Shown here piece by piece: positions 25,952 to 32,947 of a stretch of DNA of 64,000 nucleotides. The stretch spans positions 50,183 to 114,182 of the forward strand of contig JAHHHV010000076.1 of NCBI GenBank assembly GCA_019359155.1, written 5' to 3'. The DNA is from Pegethrix bostrychoides GSE-TBD4-15B. Lineage in GTDB: Bacteria > Cyanobacteriota > Cyanobacteriia > Elainellales > Elainellaceae. How positions within the stretch are numbered: the first letter of the stretch is position 1; each line of letters starts with the position of its first letter. Below the pieces are notes generated by a model that had not been told where the DNA came from, did no database searches, and saw only the letters and a program-made list of their open reading frames with translations. The position numbers and the translations under genes are program-made.

Positions 25952-26012
25952 TGAAAACCTCCTGTTGAATTAAGAGAATTGGTTAAATAGCCAAACTGAA
26001 CGAACCAGACAC

Positions 26013-27092
26013 TTAAACAAACGAGAACTGACTGTTCTTGCTCAGGGATAGGGTACGCGAGGCATTCTCTACAACTCCGACTAAATCGCCCGCCTTGGTA
26101 AAGATGCCGATACCGCTAATATCCTCTTCGCTGCCGATACCCGCCACCTCAACTTTAGCCAGTTGATAATCTTGCCGCTTACCTTCGAGTCGGATTTTGT
26201 CTTCACCAATTGTGAAGTCGCGAATCACAGCGTAGTCGAGATCTCCGCCTCTGGCATAGAAGGCATTCTTGCTGTTCCCCAACATGAACGTGTCTTTGCC
26301 GGCACCACCCGTCAGGGCATCAATGCTGCCTGCGCCGAGGTTTCTTTGACCCACACCGTAAAGCTTATCGTTGCCATCTTCGCCAAAAACCTGGTCGTTG
26401 CCATTGCCGCCGTAGAGCGTATCGTTGCCGGCACCAGCCATTAGCAGATCATCGCCGCCTAGTCCTAGCAGCAGATCGTTGCCCTTACCGCCTCGGAGTC
26501 CATCAAGGTTATTGAGACTATCTACGAGTTCCAGGTTGAGTCCCAGAGAATCAGTCTTGGCCAGGATTTTCTCCCAAAGCACCTTGTGGAAGCCAATTGT
26601 GTTATCTCGACCATCAGCACTGATCACACCGCCCTGACTGGACTGCGGCAGCGTAATGTCGATATTGCCCGTATAATTGCCCGCAGCAATATTGACTGGC
26701 AACCCTGTGGATTGACCCATGATCGTCTTGATGCCGTCTACTGCCGCAGTTACCAGCTTATCCTGAATCGATTCATTCAACGCTAGCTCGACAATCTGCA
26801 CCTGGACTTGTGCATTGACGCTGTTGTCCGTACTTTTTGCATGTACCGAGGTTGGATATTCTTGGGGATGAACGTCTACCCAAATATAGCCAGGAAAAGC
26901 GTCTCTAACTTCTTGAGCGGCAATTTCTGCCTGATCAGGATTAGCAAATCCTAACTGAGTTGGAAAATTGGCAGACAGCGTATTGAGAAGATTGTCGTTG
27001 ATCGCTTTTTGAACAGCTGAAACCTGAATCTGACTCGGTTTTGTGACAACACCGTTGTTGTTAATTCCTAGAAATACATTAACTACAGGCAT
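26013..27092 (-). CDS. RTX (hemolysin-type calcium-binding) repeat protein
   Basis: A 359-residue protein. The N-terminal 190 residues are unrecognised but include a segment on small alternating helices (FPTQLGFANPDQAEIAAQEV). Residues about 200-260 hold five to six glycine-rich nonapeptides of the GGxGxDxLx type (GGKGNDLLLGLGGDDLL, GAGNDTLYGGNGNDQVFG, EDGNDKLYG), which bind calcium in a beta-roll. The C-terminal part (DALTGGAGKDTFMLGN ... DYAVIRDFTIGEDKIRL) is the usual RTX end domain for type I secretion. It is the first gene upstream of the icfG-type operon, 61 bases before the next ATG; whether it is co-transcribed is unclear. Confidence 0.9.
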   Translation of the reverse strand: MPVVNVFLGINNNGVVTKPSQIQVSAVQKAINDNLLNTLSANFPTQLGFANPDQAEIAAQEVRDAFPGYIWVDVHPQEYPTSVHAKSTDNSVNAQVQVQIVELALNESIQDKLVTAAVDGIKTIMGQSTGLPVNIAAGNYTGNIDITLPQSSQGGVISADGRDNTIGFHKVLWEKILAKTDSLGLNLELVDSLNNLDGLRGGKGNDLLLGLGGDDLLMAGAGNDTLYGGNGNDQVFGEDGNDKLYGVGQRNLGAGSIDALTGGAGKDTFMLGNSKNAFYARGGDLDYAVIRDFTIGEDKIRLEGKRQDYQLAKVEVAGIGSEEDISGIGIFTKAGDLVGVVENASRTLSLSKNSQFSFV

Positions 27093-27239
27093 ATTCTTCC
27101 TTGAATTTCGCGCCTACTTTCAAGATAGTAGGAAAGAATAGGTTTATTTTAGATGAGCAAATTTACGTCAATTTTAAGCTGCCATAAAGGACTGAGTTTA
27201 GAATTCAGTGTTTCTACAGTGTTGTAATCATAAAGAGAT

Positions 27240-28688
27240 CTATTCAGCCTGATTTGGTTTAGCGTTGCGGCTCCGTAGAGTCTGGGCTCTGCTAGCCAAA
27301 TCCTGAAAGAAATCAGACTCAACAATTTCCTTGACCTGCTTTTGCCGCTTCGTCTCATTAATTTCAATCCGCAGCTCTTGAACCTGCTGTTTCAATGTCT
27401 GTTCACGCATATAGATTTGCCGAGCCATGGTCTGAAAGACGCGGGCGAGCTGTCCGAGTTCATCAGTGCGCTGAGCAACAGAAAATAGACTCTCCTGCTC
27501 AAATCTTTCAGTCTCGATATCTGCGGCAGCATGGGCAACTTTTAGGATGGGGCGGGCAATTACTCGATCCACTGCCAAGATTGACAGCCCTGCGGTCAGC
27601 AGAATGAACGGGCCGATCACAATCAGCAAAATTTGCTTGTTGCGGTTAATTTCGCCCAAATAGTTGGCTTCTGGAATCACCGTTCCCACGACCCAGTCGA
27701 GATGTCCAACCGGGGAAAAAGAGACGAAGTATCTAGCGTTTGTCTGAGGATTGGTATAGACGAATCGCTGCTGGGACTCTAGCTTGCCCACGCTCATCTG
27801 CTGAGTTTGAAGCGTTTGGTGAGCATATTGCAGCAGGGGATTTTGGGCGGCACTGAGCTGTTTGAGCTGAAGCTGGCTAGAGTAAGCGGGTTCAGCTCGG
27901 ACTTCCTGCGCGTCTGAAGATGCAATCAGCTCAGCTTTGCCGTTGAGAATAAATGCCTCTCCCGGCTGCTTGCTTTGCAATTTACGCATGTAATCTGAGA
28001 GCTGCGTCAGCTCAATTCCAACTCCGATCACGCCAACAGTCTTTTCCTGCTTCTCAAGCATAATTGTGGTATCCATGCCAGGTGCATTTGTCGAACGGTA
28101 GACATACACCGTCCAGGCCGTTTGGCCTTTCGCCTGAATTGCGCTCTGATACCAGGGTCGCTGCGGCGCATAAAAAGCGGGGTTCATGGTTTCGCTTTTT
28201 TGATCAATTAGGCGTAGCTGTTTACCCTCTAGCTGATAAGAACGAATTGTGCTGAGCGTTGTTTTGGTTTTGGCATTCCACTCTCGGCTGTGGAAGCGCA
28301 GCAGTCCTTGAGTAGTTCTTTGCGCTCCAATGAAATCCCCATCTGCGTAGCCCAGCTGAATCCAGGTAAAGTTAGGATTGGCTTCGAGCGCACTCAAAAA
28401 GAAAGCTTCCTGTGCCTGTCGGTTTGAGAGATCAATAAAGTCTTGGGTAAAGCTGCTTTGAATGAGCTGCTGGGCGGATTGAGCGCTGGCAAACAGGCGC
28501 TCGACTTCTTGTGAGGTAGCTAAGGAAATTTCCTGATTGACCTGGGCAATAATCGTATCGATATTCCGCTTGGAAATCATTGCCCAAGGCAGATAGACAA
28601 TAGCGACAGTCGCACCAATGGTGGCTAAGATGGCGCTCACCAGCGTAATTTTGAGATTGGGCGTTTTGCAGAATTGCGGTAGCTTCAT
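27240..28688 (-). CDS. dCache-HAMP membrane sensor without output domain
   Basis: A 482-residue membrane receptor. One helix lies at about 14-36. A periplasmic dCache-type domain spans 40-345, with the YAPQRPWYQSAIQAKGQTAWTVYVY motif typical of Cache ligand sensors. A second helix lies at about 352-375, followed by a HAMP domain and a coiled coil (MREQTLKQQVQELRIEINETKRQKQVKEI). It ends after FFQDLASRAQTLR, with no kinase, cyclase or methyl-accepting domain. Cyanobacterial adenylate cyclases and kinases often carry this HAMP-plus-linker tail before their output domain, so it may signal through a partner. Last gene of the racemase/symporter operon, so an amino-acid ligand is plausible. Confidence 0.87.
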   Translation of the reverse strand: MKLPQFCKTPNLKITLVSAILATIGATVAIVYLPWAMISKRNIDTIIAQVNQEISLATSQEVERLFASAQSAQQLIQSSFTQDFIDLSNRQAQEAFFLSALEANPNFTWIQLGYADGDFIGAQRTTQGLLRFHSREWNAKTKTTLSTIRSYQLEGKQLRLIDQKSETMNPAFYAPQRPWYQSAIQAKGQTAWTVYVYRSTNAPGMDTTIMLEKQEKTVGVIGVGIELTQLSDYMRKLQSKQPGEAFILNGKAELIASSDAQEVRAEPAYSSQLQLKQLSAAQNPLLQYAHQTLQTQQMSVGKLESQQRFVYTNPQTNARYFVSFSPVGHLDWVVGTVIPEANYLGEINRNKQILLIVIGPFILLTAGLSILAVDRVIARPILKVAHAAADIETERFEQESLFSVAQRTDELGQLARVFQTMARQIYMREQTLKQQVQELRIEINETKRQKQVKEIVESDFFQDLASRAQTLRSRNAKPNQAE

Positions 28689-28745
28689 GGCTTAAGACTG
28701 GCGATACGTGAGGGCAAAGGCTAGAAAATAACTCTGTGCTGCTGA

Positions 28746-30062
28746 CTACTGAAGCTCAGCCTCTGAGAGCGGCAGAATTTCGACCATTCGGCCTCGTGGC
28801 TCAGCGACTAAGGCGGTAGCGGCTAAGCTGCTGTGAATCAAGCCCATCGTCCGAAACGGATTGATAATTGGATCGATTGCAATAAACAGAACCAGAACGG
28901 CTTCTAATGGCAGCTTTAAGGGCGTTAGCACTAAATCGAGCATGGTTAAGGTGAGCACACCCGTCGTTCCTGAGGTTGCCATACCCGCTAAAATAGACGA
29001 GCACATGATCAGGCTGAGCTGACTGAGATCTAGCGGTTTCTGATAGAGCTGAGCGACAAACAGTGCTGCTAGCGCAAAATAGGCCACCGCCCCAAATCGA
29101 CAGATTGTGATTGCCAAGGGGGCAACAAGCTGAGTGGTTTTGCGGTCAAAGGCTAAGCCTTCGCTTAGGGCTGAAATCGTAGCAGGAATACAGGCAAAGC
29201 TGCTGGAGGTGGCCAGCGCCAAAATGGTAGGTTCCTTGAGAGCAGAGAAAATTTGGATCAGAGAATAGCCTGTCTGTCGCCAGATTATCAAGATGCAGAG
29301 TAAATAGAGTAGTATAAACGTGAATATTGCTACGATTACGAAGCTAAGCATCGAGAATAATACTTCTGTACCCAGATCAGAGAGCTGTACGGCTAGCAGA
29401 CTACAGAGTCCAACCGGCAATGCCAAAGTGAGTCCGTTAATCACTTGATGACAACCTTTGTAGATGCTTTCTAGAATTTCAAATAGTCGCTCGATAACGG
29501 GTTCATGCACGGCTCCTAGCGCTACGCCGAAAATGATTGAGAATATCAAAACTTTTAGGGTCTGGCCTTCGCTCAGGGCGCTAAAGATATTTTCGGGCAC
29601 CATGCTCAGCAAAAACTGGCTCATATCTGCATCTTTGGCGGATGCTACCGAGCTGCTCAGGGCGATTTCTAAGTCAATACCAGACTGATTCACCAAAACT
29701 CCCAGAGATTTGAGGGTGGCTTCTGAGAGGTTTTTGCCCGGTGCGGCAATTGTGGCAATGATCACTGCTAGTCCGCTAACGCCGAGTAGCCCGACGGGAA
29801 ACACGATCAGAATTCGCTGAATCGACTGCTTGGCATCATGGCTCATCATTAGCCGACCGACGCTGCTGGTAATTGAAGTCAGCAAAATTGGCAAAACGCA
29901 CATTTTCAGCAAGCCTAGATAGAGCGTGCCAATCGGCGCCATGGTGGTGGCAACTATCGGATGCTGAGTGCCCAGATAGATGCCTAAAGCGACACTGGCG
30001 ACGAGACACCAAGGGCTGCGAAGCCAGGTTAGAACCGTCGATCTGCGGATGAATTTAAACAT
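28746..30062 (-). CDS. Dicarboxylate/amino acid:cation symporter (DAACS family)
   Basis: A 438-residue transporter of the GltP/GltPh/DctA family. It has about eight membrane segments and the re-entrant hairpin motifs LATSSSFACIPATI (serine-rich HP1) and MATSGTTGVLTLTML (HP2). It imports glutamate, aspartate or C4-dicarboxylates with H+ or Na+. The open frame continues to 30221, but that overlaps the upstream gene; the ATG at 30062 gives the usual N-terminus and a 44-base spacer. It lies between a periplasmic amino-acid-binding protein and a Cache sensor, an unusual partner set for a symporter. Confidence 0.9.
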   Translation of the reverse strand: MFKFIRRSTVLTWLRSPWCLVASVALGIYLGTQHPIVATTMAPIGTLYLGLLKMCVLPILLTSITSSVGRLMMSHDAKQSIQRILIVFPVGLLGVSGLAVIIATIAAPGKNLSEATLKSLGVLVNQSGIDLEIALSSSVASAKDADMSQFLLSMVPENIFSALSEGQTLKVLIFSIIFGVALGAVHEPVIERLFEILESIYKGCHQVINGLTLALPVGLCSLLAVQLSDLGTEVLFSMLSFVIVAIFTFILLYLLCILIIWRQTGYSLIQIFSALKEPTILALATSSSFACIPATISALSEGLAFDRKTTQLVAPLAITICRFGAVAYFALAALFVAQLYQKPLDLSQLSLIMCSSILAGMATSGTTGVLTLTMLDLVLTPLKLPLEAVLVLFIAIDPIINPFRTMGLIHSSLAATALVAEPRGRMVEILPLSEAELQ

Positions 30063-30106
30063 ATGCCGGGACTTGAAGGTTAGGCAGAAATGATCTTGAG
30101 ATAGCG

Positions 30107-31054
30107 CTACGGAGCAGCCGTTACCGTTGGATACTCTTGCAGCAGGCTCTCGGCGCTGTAGTCTACAAAGTTGGTTTCTAGGAATTGATTCACGTAAGCG
30201 AGCAGTTGCGGGCTGTCCCAAGGCAGCGCCACGGCAATAGAATCCTGAGTGTCGGTGAAGGCGATTGTTTGTAGGGTAAGGGCAGTGTTGGGCTGGCTCA
30301 AAACGATCTTTTTCACCTCTATCTCATCGCGGTAAGTAGCTAGAATATTGCCGCGAATCACGGCCTCGACAGCTTCTGCCCAAGTCGGGAACTCAACAAC
30401 CGTGGCGTTGGGGAATTTTTTCTGCGTAAAACCTACGTAGGACGAGCCGCGAATCACGCCAATTTTGCCTTGCAGGTTACGGACTACCTCGGTCATACTG
30501 CGACCGTTGGCCTGCTGAGCAATTTGCAATCGGTTGACGAGCAAGCCCTGCCGCATTTTCAGATAAGGCTGCGAGAACCTCACTCTCTCCGCTCGATTGA
30601 GAGTCCGACTCAGCTTTGAAATGGCCAGATCAGCCTTCAGGTCATAGACCGTTTTCACAACCTCATCAAATGTCTGAGCCTTGCGGTTAAACTCTACCGT
30701 CACGCCGAGCTGCTCGGCCAACCCTGCGGCTAGCTTCACATCCAGTCCAGTAAAATCACGGGCTGCGTCGGTCATGAAAAACGGCGAGTTCTCGCGATTG
30801 AGCAGGGCTACAATCAACTTGCCGCGCTGGCGAATCTTCTGAATGTCGGGCGGCATTGCGCTACGTTTAGTCTGGTTCGATGCCGCTGCGATTTGCGCTA
30901 GGTTCGTCCCCGACTGAGCCAGAACCGGTGCCATGTTGGGAAACCAGCAGCCTAAAATCAGGCTCAGGCAGAGTGTGACTCGAACTATGAGTCGAACTAT
31001 GAGTTGAATTATGAGTTGAACGGTGGGTCGAATGAGTTTAGATATTGTGATCAT
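30107..31054 (-). CDS. Periplasmic amino-acid-binding protein (SBP family 3)
   Basis: A 315-residue solute-binding protein with a long hydrophobic signal segment and mature SBP_bac_3 fold: RGKLIVALLNRENSPFFM, FTGLDVKLAAGLAEQLGVTVEF, LKADLAISKLSRTLNRAERVRFSQPYL, and GVIRGSSYVGFTQKKFPNA. It should bind a polar amino acid in the periplasm. No ABC permease or ATPase lies nearby. Instead a DAACS symporter follows 44 bases downstream. The signal peptide contains a four-residue tandem repeat (RLIV/QLII) made by four 12-bp units, which lengthens the N-region and h-region. Six bases separate it from the upstream racemase gene. Confidence 0.9.
   Translation of the reverse strand: MITISKLIRPTVQLIIQLIVRLIVRVTLCLSLILGCWFPNMAPVLAQSGTNLAQIAAASNQTKRSAMPPDIQKIRQRGKLIVALLNRENSPFFMTDAARDFTGLDVKLAAGLAEQLGVTVEFNRKAQTFDEVVKTVYDLKADLAISKLSRTLNRAERVRFSQPYLKMRQGLLVNRLQIAQQANGRSMTEVVRNLQGKIGVIRGSSYVGFTQKKFPNATVVEFPTWAEAVEAVIRGNILATYRDEIEVKKIVLSQPNTALTLQTIAFTDTQDSIAVALPWDSPQLLAYVNQFLETNFVDYSAESLLQEYPTVTAAP
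30981..31028 (-). repeat. 12-bp tandem repeat x4 inside a signal peptide
   Basis: Four 12-bp units (CGAACTATGAGT and variants, plus strand) encode four consecutive tetrapeptides of the type (Q/R)LI(V/I) within the signal peptide of the amino-acid-binding protein. Confidence 0.9.
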
Positions 31055-31060
31055 TTTCGC

Positions 31061-31828
31061 TCAAGCCGCCAGCCTAGAATGAATGGGTCGATGACCAAAG
31101 GCCAGATCCAGCGACAGGCCAGCCATCACGTCGAGCGGGTCAACCCAGGGCAGCAGCAGATCTGACATCCGCGCTAGCCCCACCGACAGCTCTGTGCAGC
31201 CAGCAATCACCAGCTCCGCGCCCTGCTGCTGAAGCCCGATAATCGCCTGCCTGAGCTGTTCTAGAGCCTGATCGCTCACCCAAGTTCCAGATGCTTTAAT
31301 CCCCCAGCTCGGATGATAAATTGCCTGCATCACCTGAGCTTGGTGAGCCACTGGCAGGATCGGGGTCAAACCCATATCTAGCAAGGGCTGGCTATATAAC
31401 TCCGCTTGCAGGGTGCCATCTGTCGCCAAAATGCCAACGCGCTGAATTTGCGGATATTGCTGATGAATAAACTCCGCCGTGCAGTCCATTAGCCGCAGCC
31501 AGGGAATGTCAAGCTGTGGCTGCACCCGATTGTAAAAAGCGTGAGAGGTATTGCAGGTGACTACCAGAAAATCTGCGCCCGCCTGCGCTAAGAGTCGGCC
31601 ATATCGCACCAGCCAGGGCGTACAGTCCGCCGCCAGTCCGGCCAAACTCTGAGTCCGATCAGGAATATCAGATGCGCCAATCAAAATCCAGACCGGATAA
31701 TCCTGATCGCAGCTCGCTCCTCGCTCCAGATTGTGCTGAATGAGTCGCCGCTCAAACTCCAGATGCGCTAGCGGTCCCATGCCGCCCAAAATGCCCGGAA
31801 TTGCGACCTGCTGGCCAACTCTTTTCAT
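31061..31828 (-). CDS. Aspartate/glutamate racemase family protein
   Basis: A 255-residue cofactor-independent racemase. Both catalytic cysteines are visible: LVVTCNTSHAF and VIAGCTELSVGL, with the N-terminal ILGGMGPLAHLEFERRL typical of the family. It would interconvert D- and L-aspartate or glutamate. The frame is open to 32134, but that extension is antisense to the divergent ParA-like gene; ATG 31828 gives the normal family start (MKRVGQQVAIPGILGGMGP). First gene of an operon with an amino-acid-binding protein, a Glu/Asp-type symporter and a Cache sensor. Confidence 0.9.
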   Translation of the reverse strand: MKRVGQQVAIPGILGGMGPLAHLEFERRLIQHNLERGASCDQDYPVWILIGASDIPDRTQSLAGLAADCTPWLVRYGRLLAQAGADFLVVTCNTSHAFYNRVQPQLDIPWLRLMDCTAEFIHQQYPQIQRVGILATDGTLQAELYSQPLLDMGLTPILPVAHQAQVMQAIYHPSWGIKASGTWVSDQALEQLRQAIIGLQQQGAELVIAGCTELSVGLARMSDLLLPWVDPLDVMAGLSLDLAFGHRPIHSRLAA

Positions 31829-31993
31829 CGCCCAACCCCCACAATTGAGATCCAGATCGCGGCTAAACCAGATGAGATATCCAGTGAGACATCTAGGCAA
31901 TGGCTCATAGAGGATAAATCCCTGCTCATGCGATAGTTTCGGGGCTATTGTTCCCATACTGAATCCAGTATCGTCAGCAGCAGCAGGTATTTG
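31829..31993. promoter_or_regulatory. Divergent promoter region between racemase operon and ParA-like gene
   Basis: This 165-base interval must hold start signals for both the minus-strand racemase operon and the plus-strand ATPase gene. I see no confident -10/-35 boxes or NtcA-type GTA-N8-TAC site. Confidence 0.5.
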
Positions 31994-32770
31994 ATGTCTA
32001 AAATCATCTCGATCCACTCGTTTCGGGGCGGCACAGGCAAATCTAACCTGACTGCCAATTTGGCCGTTGCGGTCGCCAGCTATGGCAAGCGAGTCGGCAT
32101 TGTCGATACAGATATCCAGTCTCCTGGCATTCACGTCATTTTTGGGTTGGACGAAGACAGCTTTATCTATTCGCTAAATGACTATCTCTGGGAGCGCTGC
32201 GGCATCGAAAAAACCGCCTACGAGGTGACGCAAAATCTGAAAGCTGCTGACGGTGAATCGGTGAGCCTATCGGGTACAGTTTACCTTGTACCTTCCAGCA
32301 TCAAGGCTGGAGAGATTGCTAAAATTTTGCGAGAGGGGTTTGATGTCGGGCTGCTGAACGATGGCTTCCAGAACCTCATTGCTCAGCTTGACCTTGACTA
32401 TTTGTTTATTGACACGCATCCCGGCCTAAACGAGGAGACATTGCTGTCGATTGCCGTTTCGGATGCGGCGGTGATCATCCTCCGTCCCGATCGACAGGAC
32501 TTTTTGGGAACTGCCGTAACGCTAGAGGTAGCCCAGCGTTTGGATGTGCCCAACCTGATGCTGGTGGTGAATAAAGTGCCGCAGTCATTTGAGCCTGCTG
32601 CCGTGATTGAGCAGGTCGAAAGTCGCTATGGTGTGACGGTTGCAGGGCTGTTTCAAGAAAACGAGGAAATGCTGCAACTCGCTAGCAGCGGCATCTTCTG
32701 GCTACATCATCCGGAGCATCCGTTTAGCCAGGAAGTTCATAAGGTGGCTCAGCATCTGGTTCGCTGTTGA
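31994..32770 (+). CDS. ParA/MinD-family ATPase
   Basis: A 258-residue deviant-Walker-A ATPase: SIHSFRGGTGKSNLTANLA (Lys in GGTGKS), GIVDTDIQSPGIHVIFGL (Walker A' Asp), LDYLFIDTHPGLNEET (Walker B) and LVVNKVPQSF. It lacks the MinD C-terminal amphipathic membrane helix and any ParB neighbour, so it is likely an orphan positioning or regulatory ATPase, similar to MinD/ParA-like proteins encoded singly in cyanobacteria. A TTG precedes the ATG immediately; I use the ATG. Divergent from the racemase operon. A perfect long hairpin follows. Confidence 0.87.
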   Translation: MSKIISIHSFRGGTGKSNLTANLAVAVASYGKRVGIVDTDIQSPGIHVIFGLDEDSFIYSLNDYLWERCGIEKTAYEVTQNLKAADGESVSLSGTVYLVPSSIKAGEIAKILREGFDVGLLNDGFQNLIAQLDLDYLFIDTHPGLNEETLLSIAVSDAAVIILRPDRQDFLGTAVTLEVAQRLDVPNLMLVVNKVPQSFEPAAVIEQVESRYGVTVAGLFQENEEMLQLASSGIFWLHHPEHPFSQEVHKVAQHLVRC

Positions 32771-32809
32771 GATACCTCAGGCAGACAGCTAGAGCGTTGC
32801 CCCAAAGAG

Positions 32810-32863
32810 CCTGCACCTATTTTGATGAATCAGGGCAGGCTGATTCATCAAAATAGGTGCAGG
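32810..32863. repeat. Perfect 24-bp inverted repeat with 6-base loop
   Basis: Bases 32810-32833 are exactly complementary to 32840-32863, with loop GGCAGG. No U tract follows on either strand. It can act as a hairpin at the 3' end of the ParA-like mRNA or in the ppk leader. Its perfection is unusual compared with ordinary terminators here. Confidence 0.92.
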
Positions 32864-32947
32864 TGTTGTTGAGAACACTTCCTTTATGGCCTGATTTCTG
32901 GGAGAATTCAGCATATTTGCAGCTTCCCTAGAACAATCCCCAGAACT

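Noticed and set aside
31829..32134. N-terminal extension of the racemase
   Set aside because: The extension is antisense to the ParA-like gene and has no family similarity; ATG 31828 gives the normal racemase start.
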